A stretch of DNA of 64,000 bases, from positions 992,001 through 1,056,000 of the forward strand of contig NZ_OY762426.1 in the NCBI RefSeq assembly GCF_963665675.1. The letters run 5' to 3'. Made by a program: the position numbers and the translations under genes. Below, piece after piece: positions 1-9,575 of the stretch. A model generated the notes under the pieces. It ran no database searches and was not told where the DNA came from. It saw nothing but the letters and a program-made list of their open reading frames with translations. The stretch is from an uncultured Methanolobus sp. Its GTDB lineage: Archaea; Halobacteriota; Methanosarcinia; Methanosarcinales; Methanosarcinaceae. Each line of letters opens with the position of its first letter. Position 1 is the first letter of the stretch.

Positions 1-2
1 CT

Positions 3-176
3 ACCGAAGTAGAACTATTAATAGGAGACCCAACAAAGGCTAGAGACAAACTGGGATGGGAAGCAAAAGTAACTTTCTCAGAGCTTGTTAAAATAATGGT
101 TGAAAAAGATGTGGAAAGAGTAAAGAACTCACACATCCCACATGCATGGAACTCTAAAGAAACAGCTAGGCACTGA
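3..176 (+). CDS. gmd: GDP-mannose 4,6-dehydratase, C-terminal end (partial)
   Basis: Only the last 57 codons are present; the gene enters from the left edge. The reading frame gives [20 protein letters not shown] followed by [11 protein letters not shown], the characteristic tail of Gmd, an NAD(P)-dependent short-chain dehydrogenase that turns GDP-mannose into GDP-4-keto-6-deoxymannose. The catalytic part lies outside the window. Related sugar epimerases share a K-LGW tail motif, so a sister enzyme is possible, but GDP-T-K-A-R is strongly Gmd-like. It would supply the GDP-fucose-synthase homologue at 8616 and the GT10 transferase at 12030. It is 47 bp upstream of rfbF and in the same orientation. 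Confidence 0.72.
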   Translation, partial: TEVELLIGDPTKARDKLGWEAKVTFSELVKIMVEKDVERVKNSHIPHAWNSKETARH

Positions 177-223
177 CAAAAGAGCTATGAATTAACAATT
201 AAACTGCAATACCAAGTGATAAA

Positions 224-997
224 ATGAAAGTTGCGATCCTCTGTGGTGGAAAAGGCACGCGTATGCGTGAAGAAACTGAATATAAGCCTAAGCCGCTGGT
301 GGAAATTGGTGGGATGCCAATATTATGGCATATCATGAAAATCTACAGCCATTACGGATACAATGATTTTGTACTCTGCCTTGGATATAAAGGTAATATG
401 ATAAAAGAGTATTTTCTTAACATTGACTGGTTTGCTAACGATTTCACCTTACAGTTGGGCAAAGGTAAGAGTGAAATTACAAACCATGCCCATACAACTG
501 AACAGTGGAACATCACCTTTGCAGATACCGGGGAAAATACAAACACCGGGGGACGTGTAAACAAAATAAGGAAATATGTGGAAGGTGATGACAGCTTTTT
601 CCTCACATATGGTGACGGGCTGGCTGATATAAATATACCAAATCTTCTTGATTATCACAAATCAAAAAATAAGATAGCAACCGTAACCGGTACTAAACCA
701 CCTTCAAGATTCGGACTGATAAAAAGTGATTCAGCAGGAATAGTTACATCTTTTGAAGAGAAACCAATTATTAATGATACGATAAATGGCGGATTCTACG
801 TTTTGAATAAGGGCATATTTGATTATCTGGAGGATAACTGCATTTTTGAACAGGATTCACTTCCACCTTTAGCTAGGGCCAGGGAACTTGCGATGTATCA
901 GCATGACGGTTTCTGGCAACCAATGGATACTTACAAAGAAGTAGAGGAATTTAATAGGCAGTGGAATGCCAATATTCGGCCTTGGGTACTCTGGTGA
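224..997 (+). CDS. rfbF: Glucose-1-phosphate cytidylyltransferase
   Basis: This 257-residue protein matches the family's usual length. It opens with the nucleotidyltransferase signature [11 protein letters not shown] and the following [18 protein letters not shown], which is typical of RfbF. It joins CTP and glucose-1-phosphate to give CDP-glucose, the entry point for CDP-linked 6-deoxy and 3,6-dideoxy sugars. It acts in the cytoplasm. The next gene, rfbG, uses its product. Its stop codon is embedded in the ribosome binding site of rfbG, so the two are translationally coupled. Identification is firm from the motif and the neighbour. Confidence 0.93.
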   Translation: MKVAILCGGKGTRMREETEYKPKPLVEIGGMPILWHIMKIYSHYGYNDFVLCLGYKGNMIKEYFLNIDWFANDFTLQLGKGKSEITNHAHTTEQWNITFADTGENTNTGGRVNKIRKYVEGDDSFFLTYGDGLADINIPNLLDYHKSKNKIATVTGTKPPSRFGLIKSDSAGIVTSFEEKPIINDTINGGFYVLNKGIFDYLEDNCIFEQDSLPPLARARELAMYQHDGFWQPMDTYKEVEEFNRQWNANIRPWVLW

Positions 998-1001
998 TTA
1001 C

Positions 1002-1991
1002 ATGAATCCTGTGTGGAAAAATAAAAATGTGTTTGTTACTGGTGCCACCGGACTTGTTGGATCATGGCTGACAAAATTTTTACTTGATCAGGAAGCAAAC
1101 GTAACAGCCCTTGTCAGGGACCATGTTCCAAAATCAATTTTATGGAGCAGTTCCCCTGATTTTGACTATATTTCAGATAAATTGAATGTTGTTAACGGCG
1201 ATCTTGAAAATTATATGCTTCTGGAAAGAGCACTGAATGAGTACGAGATAGAAGTTGTTTTCCATCTTGGAGCACAAACTATCGTTGGTATTGCCAACAG
1301 GAATCCCCTATCTACTTTTGAAAGTAATATCCGTGGGACTTACAATCTGCTTGAGGCGGGTCGTCGTAATCCTAGTGTTAAATGCATTGTTGTCGCATCA
1401 AGTGACAAAGCCTATGGTGAACAGGAAATTTTGCCGTATTCCGAGGATACACCACTACAGGGAACTCATCCCTATGATGTTTCAAAAAGCTGTACAGATC
1501 TTCTATCATATACCTATTATAACACTTACAAATTACCCGTATGTATCACACGCTGCGGTAATTTCTATGGGCCAGGGGATCTTAACTTCAACAGGATAAT
1601 TCCCGGAACAATCCGTTCATTGCTTAATGATGAAAAGCCTGTGATCAGAAGTGATGGTACCTTCATCAGGGATTATTTCTATGTCAAAGATGGTGCGCTT
1701 GCCTATATGATGCTGGCTGAGAAAATATTAGAGGATAGGTCCATCCACGGGGAAGCATTTAATTTCAGTACTGAAAGCCAGATCACCGTTTTGGACCTTG
1801 TTAATAGGATAATAGAACAAATGAAACCAGGCACAGAACCTGTCATCTTGAACGAGGCCAGAAATGAGATAAAAAACCAGTATCTGTGTGCTGAAAAAGC
1901 CAGAAATATACTCGAATGGGAATCGAAATACACACTGGAATCATCCCTTGCTGAAACAATAGAATGGTACAGACAGATGAAAAGTGACTGA
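1002..1991 (+). CDS. rfbG: CDP-glucose 4,6-dehydratase
   Basis: This is an extended short-chain dehydrogenase of 329 residues. It has the NAD-binding motif GATGLVGSW near the N-terminus, the SSDKAYGEQ segment that carries the active-site region, and the catalytic pair in YDVSK. It converts CDP-glucose to CDP-4-keto-6-deoxyglucose. The frame is open upstream to an ATG at 966 inside rfbF, but the ATG at 1002 follows a GGTGA ribosome binding site (993-997) that overlaps the rfbF stop, so I prefer 1002. It sits directly after rfbF, which makes its substrate, and upstream of rfbH, which uses its product. Confidence 0.9.
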   Translation: MNPVWKNKNVFVTGATGLVGSWLTKFLLDQEANVTALVRDHVPKSILWSSSPDFDYISDKLNVVNGDLENYMLLERALNEYEIEVVFHLGAQTIVGIANRNPLSTFESNIRGTYNLLEAGRRNPSVKCIVVASSDKAYGEQEILPYSEDTPLQGTHPYDVSKSCTDLLSYTYYNTYKLPVCITRCGNFYGPGDLNFNRIIPGTIRSLLNDEKPVIRSDGTFIRDYFYVKDGALAYMMLAEKILEDRSIHGEAFNFSTESQITVLDLVNRIIEQMKPGTEPVILNEARNEIKNQYLCAEKARNILEWESKYTLESSLAETIEWYRQMKSD

Positions 1992-2031
1992 GAAAAATTC
2001 AATATGAAAATGCCGAAGAAGGTATGCCCCC

Positions 2032-3225
2032 ATGGATTCCAATAAACAACATTCACTCTCAAACGATGCTTACAAGATAGAAGGCCAACCTATGTTCAAA
2101 GTCCTCCAGAAAGTACAGAAAAGGGAGGAAAAGGGAGAAAACATAATTCATTTTGAAATTGGCGATCCGGACTTCAATACCCCCAACAATATAATAGAAG
2201 CTGTTTATAGGTCAATGAAAGACGGATTTACTCACTATACTGATTCCATGGGAATGCCGAAATTCAGAGAAGTTGTCAGCAAAGCTACATTAAGATCAAG
2301 AGGATTTGCTCCGTCACTCGATCAAATACTTGTTACACCGGGAGCGAACATTATTATATACCTTGCTGTAAAATGCCTTGCAAACCCGGGTGACGAGGTC
2401 ATTGTTCCTGACCCGGGTTTTCCTACCTACTATTCTGTACTGAAGTTTTGTGATGTGGTACCTGTCAGGATTCCTCTCAGGGAAGAGAACAAGTTCAGAA
2501 TGGACCCTGATGATGTAAGAAAAGCCATCACACCAAAAACAAAGCTCATTATAATCAATTCCCCTAACAACCCAACCGGTTCAGTGATGAAGGCAGGGGA
2601 AATGGATGAAATATTCAATATCGCGAAAGAGAACGATATATACCTTCTCAGTGATGAGATATATTCACGCATGATGTACGATACTGAAGAGCGGTTCCAT
2701 AGTCCTTCAATGAACGATGCGTGCCTGGAAACCACAATTGTGGCTAATGGATTCAGTAAAGCCTTTGCAATGACAGGATGGAGACTTGGAGTTGCCATCG
2801 GACCTGAAGATATTATTGAAAAAATGGGCCTACTGGTCCAGACATTGATTTCGTGCACACCACCTTTCATTCAACATGCAGGAATAGCAGCCATAGAAGG
2901 GGAACAATCCGAAGTAGAGTTAATGATGGACGAGTACAAAGCGCGCAGAGACTTCCTTGTGGCCGGTCTGAATAAGCTTCCTGGAATTACATGCCTGAAA
3001 AATGAAGGAGCTTTCTATGTATTTCCAAACATCACAGGAACAGGGATGAATAGCGAGGAATTTGCAGATTTTATGCTCAAGAACGCAAAGGTTGCGTTAC
3101 TACCAGGAACAAATTTCGGACATTTCGGTGAGGGATACGTCAGGCTGTCTTATGCCACGAGTCTGGAAAACATCGAAAAAGGATTGAAGAGAATGAATGA
3201 AGCTTTAAACAAAATTCAGGAGTAA
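2032..3225 (+). CDS. Class I/II PLP-dependent aminotransferase
   Basis: This 397-residue protein is a fold-type I aminotransferase of the aspartate-aminotransferase group. Visible motifs are the substrate-binding GDPDFNTP, the cofactor asparagine in SPNNPTG, the LLSDEIY segment and the Schiff-base lysine in GFSKAFAMTGW (K243). The role is unknown. In this operon it could make an amino-acid or amino-sugar precursor, or supply a keto acid for the TPP enzyme that begins 4 bp after its stop. It is not of the DegT sugar-aminotransferase type. A housekeeping role is possible, but the tight spacing within a sugar operon argues for a glycan function. Confidence 0.85.
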   Translation: MDSNKQHSLSNDAYKIEGQPMFKVLQKVQKREEKGENIIHFEIGDPDFNTPNNIIEAVYRSMKDGFTHYTDSMGMPKFREVVSKATLRSRGFAPSLDQILVTPGANIIIYLAVKCLANPGDEVIVPDPGFPTYYSVLKFCDVVPVRIPLREENKFRMDPDDVRKAITPKTKLIIINSPNNPTGSVMKAGEMDEIFNIAKENDIYLLSDEIYSRMMYDTEERFHSPSMNDACLETTIVANGFSKAFAMTGWRLGVAIGPEDIIEKMGLLVQTLISCTPPFIQHAGIAAIEGEQSEVELMMDEYKARRDFLVAGLNKLPGITCLKNEGAFYVFPNITGTGMNSEEFADFMLKNAKVALLPGTNFGHFGEGYVRLSYATSLENIEKGLKRMNEALNKIQE

Positions 3226-3229
3226 TGAA

Positions 3230-5032
3230 ATGATCCGTGTGGCAGATTATATAGCTGATTTTATTGTAGAAAAAGGTGTCAAGCATGCTTTCATGTTGTC
3301 AGGTGGCGGAATCATGCACCTCACAGACGGTCTCGCATGCAAAAAGGAGAAGCTGGAAGCAATCTGCTGCCACCATGAACAGGCTGCATCCATGGCTCTT
3401 GAAGCTTATTCAAGGACATCAGAGAACTTCGGTGTAGGTTACTTTACCACAGGTCCCGGGGCCACAAATGCAGTTACAGGTCTTGTTGGAGCTTGGGTAG
3501 ACTCCGTGCCATGCATGTTCATATCAGGACAGGTTAAACGAAAAGAAACGATTTATAATGCAAATATCCCTGGTTTAAGGCAATTTGGTGTTCAGGAAGT
3601 CAATATAATACCCGTGGTAGAGTCAATCACAAAATATTCAGTAATGATAAATGAACCGGAGATGATCAGGTACCACCTTGAAAAAGCATTCTACATGGCA
3701 AAGAGTGGAAGACCCGGACCGGTATGGATAGACATACCCCTTGACGTGCAGGGAGCACTGATTGATCCCAAACAAATGAAGGGATTCGATGAACCGGAAA
3801 CTTCGTCCATCCATGATACAAAAGATATAGAACAGGTTGTAGCATTAGTAAAAGAATCATCAAGACCTGTTATTCTGGCCGGTCAGGGAATAAGACTGGC
3901 AGGTGCTGTTGATAAGCTTTCAGATTTTTGTGGAAAGTACGATATTCCTGTGGTTACTTCCTACCTTGGCATTGATTCAATAGACAGTTACAATAAATGC
4001 TTTACTGGCAGGATCGGAATAAAAGGAGATCGTGCCGGAAACCTTGCAATGCAAAATTCAGATCTGTTAATAGTAATAGGTAGTAGTCTGCCTGTTGCTG
4101 AGATCGGGTATGACTATGACCAGTTTGCCAGAGAAGCAAAGATTATTGTTGTGGATATAGAATTAGCTTCCCACCTCAAAAATACGATAAAGATAGATAT
4201 GTTGATACAGGATGATGCAAAAGAGTTCATTGAAAAGATGGATGATTTCATTGAACCTGAAAATATGGTCTCAAAGGAGGATTGGCTAAAAACCTGCACA
4301 CAGTGGAGCAATAAATATCCTGTTTGTCTTCCGGAATATGCTGATTTGAAAGAAAAAATCAACAAATATTACTTTATCAATAAACTTTCTGAAATATGCG
4401 AAGAGGATGATGTTATAGTCACGGATGCAGGATCTGCATTCTATGCAGGATCGCAGGGTGTCAAATTGAAGAAAGGAATGCGGTATATCACATCCGGAGG
4501 ATTGGCAACCATGGGCTATAGCCTCCCTGCAAGTATCGGGGCAAGCCTGGCCAATGACAGGAAAAGAATAATGTGTATCACAGGCGATGGATCGTTCCAG
4601 CAAAACATCCAGGAACTGCAGACCGTGCTACATTATGGATTACCGATCAAGATATTTGTACTCAACAACGAAGGGTACCTTTCCATACGTTTCACTCAGG
4701 GCAAGTATTTTGAACAGAGGTTTATAGGTGAGAGTAAGGATTCAGGTGTTTCTTTCCCTAGTCTTGAAAGTATATCAAATGCTTATGGTATTAAATATTT
4801 CAGAGCAGATAAGAACTCACAGCTTAAAAATATACTTGAAGCAGTAATGGATCACAACGGACCTGTCATCTGTGAAATAATAAATCCAAGGGACCAGCTC
4901 ATAATACCAACAGTTGCATCTGAAAAACTTGAAGACGGAAGTATGGTATCAAAACCTCTTGAGGACATGTATCCTTTCCTTGAACGCGATGAATTCAAAA
5001 ATGAAATGATAATAGATACCATACATGAATAA
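3230..5032 (+). CDS. Thiamine-diphosphate enzyme, acetolactate-synthase-like
   Basis: This 600-residue protein has the three-domain layout of the acetolactate synthase/pyruvate decarboxylase family. The catalytic glutamate is in HHEQAASMALEAYSR (E50) and the TPP-Mg motif is GDGSFQQN near residue 450, ending in NNEGY. A housekeeping IlvB is unlikely because no small subunit is nearby and the gene sits among nucleotide-sugar enzymes. A known precedent is YerE, a TPP enzyme that adds a two-carbon unit from pyruvate to a CDP-4-keto-3,6-dideoxyhexose in yersiniose synthesis; rfbF, rfbG and rfbH here would make that acceptor. The YerE-like role is inference. The frame begins at ATG 3230, just after an AGGAG site. 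Confidence 0.8.
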   Translation: MIRVADYIADFIVEKGVKHAFMLSGGGIMHLTDGLACKKEKLEAICCHHEQAASMALEAYSRTSENFGVGYFTTGPGATNAVTGLVGAWVDSVPCMFISGQVKRKETIYNANIPGLRQFGVQEVNIIPVVESITKYSVMINEPEMIRYHLEKAFYMAKSGRPGPVWIDIPLDVQGALIDPKQMKGFDEPETSSIHDTKDIEQVVALVKESSRPVILAGQGIRLAGAVDKLSDFCGKYDIPVVTSYLGIDSIDSYNKCFTGRIGIKGDRAGNLAMQNSDLLIVIGSSLPVAEIGYDYDQFAREAKIIVVDIELASHLKNTIKIDMLIQDDAKEFIEKMDDFIEPENMVSKEDWLKTCTQWSNKYPVCLPEYADLKEKINKYYFINKLSEICEEDDVIVTDAGSAFYAGSQGVKLKKGMRYITSGGLATMGYSLPASIGASLANDRKRIMCITGDGSFQQNIQELQTVLHYGLPIKIFVLNNEGYLSIRFTQGKYFEQRFIGESKDSGVSFPSLESISNAYGIKYFRADKNSQLKNILEAVMDHNGPVICEIINPRDQLIIPTVASEKLEDGSMVSKPLEDMYPFLERDEFKNEMIIDTIHE

Positions 5033-5035
5033 ACA

Positions 5036-5989
5036 ATGTCGCAGAAAGTATTGATCACAGGTGCAACGGGCTTTGTGGGTTCAAATCTTGCACACAGGCT
5101 CATTGAAGAAGGGTATGAGGTCCATGTACTTACAAGGAGATCATCTGACAAGTGGAGACTTGCAGATATGGAAAGCACGATCCATAATCACTCTGCCGAC
5201 CTGCTGGAAGCTGAAAAGCTGGAAAACATTGTAAAGGATATACAACCAGATATTGTGTTCCATCTTGCAACTATGGGTATTTATGGAGGAGTCCATTCTC
5301 CTGAAAAGAATGTAATAGAGAACAATCTGTTTGGAACTATCAATTTAATAAACGCCTGCAATGAAATTGATTACACATGTTTTGTTAATACAGGTAGTTC
5401 ATCAGAATACGGACCAAAATCAGAACCTATGAAAGAAAGTGATAGGTGTGAACCTGTGAATGTATATGGCATATCAAAATGTGCTTCAACCAATTACAGC
5501 ACCCTTATCGCCAAGACAAAAGACAAACCAATTATCAATCTAAGACTTTTCTCCCCATATGGACCCTATGATGATTCCAGAAGATTGATACCCTACGTAA
5601 TATCTAATGCACTTTGTGGCAACAAATTACAACTTGCGGATAGTTGTGCGGTCAGGGACTATGTCTACATCGATGATGTCCTGGATATTTATATGAAAAG
5701 TATAAACCTTGCAGGCAGGTACAAAGGGGAAATCTTCAATGTTGGAAGGGGCGAAAGTATCAGTGTCAAATATGTAGTTAAAAAAGTGCTTGAGATATCG
5801 TTGTCAAAAAGTGCAGTGGAATGGAACACTTTCTACGGAAGGGACCATGATTGCAGTAAATGGGAAGCGGATACTAAAAAAACCAGTCAGTACTTTAAAT
5901 GGGAACCTGAATACAGCATGGAAGATGGAATCAGGAAAACTATTCAGTGGTTTAAAAGCAATCCCCAACTTATGAATAAACATTACTAA
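5036..5989 (+). CDS. NAD-dependent sugar epimerase/reductase
   Basis: This 317-residue extended short-chain dehydrogenase has the Rossmann motif GATGFVGSNLA, the active-site serine region NTGSSSEYG and the catalytic YGISK. The family covers 4-epimerases and 4-keto reductases, including CDP-abequose and CDP-paratose synthases. Placed between the TPP enzyme and rfbH, it most likely reduces or epimerises the CDP-linked 4-keto-3,6-dideoxysugar or its branched derivative (the YerF or RfbJ position in known pathways). The exact stereochemistry cannot be read from the sequence. It starts 3 bp after the TPP gene's stop. Confidence 0.8.
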   Translation: MSQKVLITGATGFVGSNLAHRLIEEGYEVHVLTRRSSDKWRLADMESTIHNHSADLLEAEKLENIVKDIQPDIVFHLATMGIYGGVHSPEKNVIENNLFGTINLINACNEIDYTCFVNTGSSSEYGPKSEPMKESDRCEPVNVYGISKCASTNYSTLIAKTKDKPIINLRLFSPYGPYDDSRRLIPYVISNALCGNKLQLADSCAVRDYVYIDDVLDIYMKSINLAGRYKGEIFNVGRGESISVKYVVKKVLEISLSKSAVEWNTFYGRDHDCSKWEADTKKTSQYFKWEPEYSMEDGIRKTIQWFKSNPQLMNKHY

Positions 5990-6011
5990 TAGACAATAAA
6001 AGGCGTGAGAG

Positions 6012-7328
6012 ATGAAAAATAAAGAGGAGATGAAAGCTGAGATCTTTGACAAAGTTAAAGAATATTATCTGAAATATCATCAGAAAGAAGAGTTTGTACC
6101 CGAAGTATCCCGTATACCTTATTCCGGGAGAGTTTATGATGAAAACGAGATAATAAGCCTTGTTGACTCTGCCCTTGACTTCTGGCTTACAACCGGCAGA
6201 TTTGCAAAACAGTTTGAAGAGGAGCTTGCTGCATTTCTTGGAATCAAATACTGCCTGTTGACAAATTCAGGATCATCAGCCAACTTGCTGGCAATATCAT
6301 CCCTGACCTCTCCTAAGCTTGGGAACAAGCAACTAAAACCAGGAGATGAGGTCATAACTGTGGCAGCAGGATTCCCAACTACTGTGAACCCAATTATACA
6401 AAACAACCTTGTCCCGGTTTTTGTGGACGTGGATACAGAGACATATAATATCCAGCATGAAAAGATAGAAGGTGCCATCTCTGACAGGACAAAAGCCATT
6501 TTTATTGCTCACACAATGGGAAATCCCTTTAATCTGGATGCTGTGATGAAGATAGCAGAAAAATATGACCTCTGGGTCATCGAGGACAACTGTGATGCAC
6601 TGGGATCCAGATACAAGGGCAAATATACAGGTACATTCGGCCATATTGCAACATTCAGCTTTTATCCCCCTCACCACATAACCATGGGAGAGGGTGGTGC
6701 GCTGGTTACAAATGACCCCATGCTGAAAAAACTCATACTATCGTTCAGAGACTGGGGACGGGACTGCTGGTGTGAATCTGGATGCGACAACAGTTGTGGG
6801 AAAAGATTTGAAATGCAATTGGGAAAACTGCCCTACGGATATGACCATAAGTACATTTATTCTCATATCGGTTACAACCTGAAAGTCACTGATATGCAGG
6901 CAGCCATCGGCGTAGAGCAATTAAAGAAACTGCCTGCTTTTATAGAAGCCAGAAAGAGGAACTTTGAGCTTCTTTATAAGGGGCTTTCAGAACATGAAAA
7001 ATACTTTATATTGCCGCAGGCTGAAAAAAATTCAGAGCCAAGTTGGTTTGGATTTATGATAACTGTTAAAGAAGATGCCGGTTTTACCAAGAATGAGATA
7101 GTGAATTATCTGGAGCAAAATAAGATCGCAACCAGAATGCTTTTTGCGGGAAACATAACATTACAGCCCAGTTTTGAGAATGTAAAATACAGAATTCATG
7201 GAAGCCTTCAGCAAACAGACAGAATAGTTAAAGATACATTCTGGATTGGAGTCTATCAAGGAATGACAGATGAAATAATTGCTTATATGCTTACGATTTT
7301 TGATGAATTTATAGCTTCAAAAACCTAA
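6012..7328 (+). CDS. rfbH: CDP-4-keto-6-deoxyglucose 3-dehydrase (E1)
   Basis: This 438-residue DegT-fold protein has both hallmarks of RfbH/DdhC. The Schiff-base lysine is replaced by histidine (H221 in [13 protein letters not shown]), so PLP or PMP is not covalently held. Four cysteines, C194, C252, C254 and C262, follow the spacing C-X57-C-X1-C-X7-C known to bind the [2Fe-2S] cluster of the Yersinia enzyme, offset by one residue. It removes the 3-hydroxyl of CDP-4-keto-6-deoxyglucose, working with an iron-sulfur flavoprotein reductase (E3, RfbI/DdhD). No such reductase gene is in the window, so electrons must come from a gene elsewhere or another ferredoxin system. Confidence 0.93.
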   Translation: MKNKEEMKAEIFDKVKEYYLKYHQKEEFVPEVSRIPYSGRVYDENEIISLVDSALDFWLTTGRFAKQFEEELAAFLGIKYCLLTNSGSSANLLAISSLTSPKLGNKQLKPGDEVITVAAGFPTTVNPIIQNNLVPVFVDVDTETYNIQHEKIEGAISDRTKAIFIAHTMGNPFNLDAVMKIAEKYDLWVIEDNCDALGSRYKGKYTGTFGHIATFSFYPPHHITMGEGGALVTNDPMLKKLILSFRDWGRDCWCESGCDNSCGKRFEMQLGKLPYGYDHKYIYSHIGYNLKVTDMQAAIGVEQLKKLPAFIEARKRNFELLYKGLSEHEKYFILPQAEKNSEPSWFGFMITVKEDAGFTKNEIVNYLEQNKIATRMLFAGNITLQPSFENVKYRIHGSLQQTDRIVKDTFWIGVYQGMTDEIIAYMLTIFDEFIASKT

Positions 7329-7373
7329 ATTGTAAAATAAAATTGATCGTATCACCAGAGGAGACCTGTACTC

Positions 7374-8606
7374 ATGAACACAAACCACATAAAAGTAAAC
7401 GTGGGTGACTTCCAGATAGGAGGAGAAGAAAGGCGTGCAATTAACGAGGTTCTGGATTCCGGTAAGATAACCGAAGGCTTCAAAGTAAAGGATTTTGAGA
7501 GAAAACTGGCAGAATACACTGGTACAAAATATGCTGTGGCAGTCAATTCTGGGACATCTGCACTGATAGCCGGTATTGCAGCGCTTAAAAGAAAAAACGG
7601 GGACAAATGGAAATCCAGGAAGAAAGTTATCACAACCCCCATAACCTATGTTGCCACAAGTAATGCTATTGTATTGAATAATCTGGAACCTGTTTTTGTG
7701 GATATAGACCCCTTTACATTTTCAATAACACCTGACAACATCAGGGCACATCTGGAAGAAGCAGATGAGCCTGAGGAATACGGTGCAATTGCTCCGGTAC
7801 ATCTAATGGGTTATCCCTGTGATATGGATGAGATAAACAAGATTGCAAAGGAATATGATTTGGATGTTATTGAGGATTCAGCCCAAGCATTGGGTACTCT
7901 TTACAAAGGAAGACAGGCAGGAAGCCAGTCCGACATTTCGATATTCTCATTTTATATTGCCCACAATGTGCAGGCAGGAGAAATGGGTGCTGTTGTAACG
8001 GATGACCTTGAAACATGGAAACTTATCAAAAAGATAAAATCTAACGGAAGAATGTGCGACTGTCGCATATGTACACGCCAGGAAGGGAAATGCCCGAAGC
8101 TTCTTGCCTACAAAGGTAAGGATGATTTTGATCCCAGGTTCACGCATGAATTCGTGGGCTATAATTTCAAGACAATGGACTTCCAAGCTGCTCTGGCTTT
8201 AACTCAATTCAAGAAAGTGGACTGGATAATAAAACAGCGTCAGGAAAATGTAAGGTACCTAAACGAAGGACTTGAAAGTTTCTCAGACCAGATACAGCTA
8301 CCTGCTCATTCAAAAGATATAAGCTACCTTGCATATCCAATGGTATTAAAGCCGGAATCAAAGATCCAAAGAAAGCAACTGCGCGAGGAACTTGAGAAAC
8401 TTGGTGTTGAAACAAGACCCTTGTTTGGCTGTATACCAACACAACAACCTGCATACATGCACCTGAAAGAGGAATATGCGGACAAACTTCCTAATGCTGA
8501 CTACGTAGGTCATAGTGGTTTCTATATTGGCTGCCATCAATATCTAACTACGAAAGAGCTGGACCATGTTATTGCAAGCTTTAAGAAAATATTCAGTTCT
8601 ATTTAA
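7374..8606 (+). CDS. DegT-fold protein with Lys-to-His change and a 4-Cys cluster
   Basis: This 410-residue protein is a DegT/DnrJ/EryC1/StrS family member, and a plain annotation would call it a sugar aminotransferase. At the position of the PLP lysine it has histidine (H197 in SFYIAHNVQAGEMG), as in the dehydratases RfbH and ColD, so it is more likely a 3-dehydratase than an aminotransferase. It also has a local cluster C228-X1-C230-X2-C233-X6-C240, placed where RfbH has its last three cysteines, but lacks the first RfbH cysteine (EDSAQALG instead of EDNCDALG). The cluster may bind Fe-S or zinc. It is followed 9 bp later by the Fcl/ColC-like gene, which suggests a GDP-linked 3,6-dideoxysugar such as colitose. 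The start follows GAGGAGA. Confidence 0.78.
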   Translation: MNTNHIKVNVGDFQIGGEERRAINEVLDSGKITEGFKVKDFERKLAEYTGTKYAVAVNSGTSALIAGIAALKRKNGDKWKSRKKVITTPITYVATSNAIVLNNLEPVFVDIDPFTFSITPDNIRAHLEEADEPEEYGAIAPVHLMGYPCDMDEINKIAKEYDLDVIEDSAQALGTLYKGRQAGSQSDISIFSFYIAHNVQAGEMGAVVTDDLETWKLIKKIKSNGRMCDCRICTRQEGKCPKLLAYKGKDDFDPRFTHEFVGYNFKTMDFQAALALTQFKKVDWIIKQRQENVRYLNEGLESFSDQIQLPAHSKDISYLAYPMVLKPESKIQRKQLREELEKLGVETRPLFGCIPTQQPAYMHLKEEYADKLPNADYVGHSGFYIGCHQYLTTKELDHVIASFKKIFSSI

Positions 8607-8615
8607 GGAATTCAT

Positions 8616-9575
8616 ATGAACAAAGACTATTGGAGTGGAAAAAAAGTATTGGTCACCGGCGGTGCTGGCTTTTTGGGCAAGCATCTTGTACCTGAACTAA
8701 ATTCAATGAATGCTGATGTTTTTGTACCACGCAGCAAAGAATACGACCTGAGAAAAGAAACTGATGTGGATACGCTCTTTAAGGAACATGAGCCTGACAT
8801 CGTTGTTCATATGGCAGTACATGGTGGTGGGATAGGATATATGAAAAAACATCCCGGAAGCATATTTTACGATAACACCATGATGAATACACTTATTGTG
8901 GAAAAATCACGTCAGTATGATGTGAAGAAGTTCACAGGAATAGGGACCGTCTGCTCCTATCCGAAGTACACTCCAGTGCCATTCATGGAAGAAGATATAT
9001 GGAATGGTTACCCGGAAGAAACAAACGCTCCATATGGTATGTCAAAGAAAATGCTGATGGTACAGACACAGGCGTACAGGGAACAATACGACCTCAATGG
9101 AATCCATTTGCTTATGGTAAACATGTACGGACCTCACGATGACTTTGACCTTGAATCATCACATGTTATTCCTGCCCTTATAAGAAAATTCACCGATGCT
9201 GTTAATACGGACAAAAATGAGGTGGAAGTCTGGGGTACAGGCCAAGCATCCCGTGAATTTCTTTATGCGGAAGATGCTGCAAAAGCAATCATTCTGGCAA
9301 CTGAAAGATTCAATGAACCGTATCCTGTGAACATTGGTGTCGGATCCGAGATAAAAATAAAGGATCTTGTAGAACTCATTGCAGAATTGTGTGACTATGA
9401 AGGACATATCAGATGGGACACATCAAAACCTGATGGGCAACCAACAAGGTGCCTGAATGTGGACAAGGCAAAGGAAGCTTTCGGTTTTGAAGCAAAGACA
9501 GATTTCAGGAAAGGGTTGCTTAAGACCATAAAGTGGTATAAAAGAGAATACATGGAACAAGGAGCAGGGAAATGA
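8616..9575 (+). CDS. fcl: GDP-L-fucose synthase / GDP-colitose synthase-like epimerase-reductase
   Basis: This 319-residue protein closely follows E. coli Fcl. It has the NADP motif GGAGFLGKHLV, the cysteine-bearing GTVCSYPK, the catalytic YGMSKK, and NMYGPHDDF followed by SSHVIPALIRKF, which retains the histidine used in epimerisation. Fcl performs 3,5-epimerisation and 4-reduction of GDP-4-keto-6-deoxymannose; the related ColC does 5-epimerisation and reduction in colitose synthesis. Which applies depends on whether the preceding DegT-fold protein acts first. Its stop overlaps the next start (ATGA at 9572-9575). Confidence 0.82.
   Translation: MNKDYWSGKKVLVTGGAGFLGKHLVPELNSMNADVFVPRSKEYDLRKETDVDTLFKEHEPDIVVHMAVHGGGIGYMKKHPGSIFYDNTMMNTLIVEKSRQYDVKKFTGIGTVCSYPKYTPVPFMEEDIWNGYPEETNAPYGMSKKMLMVQTQAYREQYDLNGIHLLMVNMYGPHDDFDLESSHVIPALIRKFTDAVNTDKNEVEVWGTGQASREFLYAEDAAKAIILATERFNEPYPVNIGVGSEIKIKDLVELIAELCDYEGHIRWDTSKPDGQPTRCLNVDKAKEAFGFEAKTDFRKGLLKTIKWYKREYMEQGAGK

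Noticed and set aside
2032..5032. Branched-chain amino-acid synthesis operon (ilvB plus aminotransferase)
   Set aside because: No ilvN, ilvC or leu gene is near, and the genes are embedded with tight spacing in a nucleotide-sugar operon. Not fully excluded.
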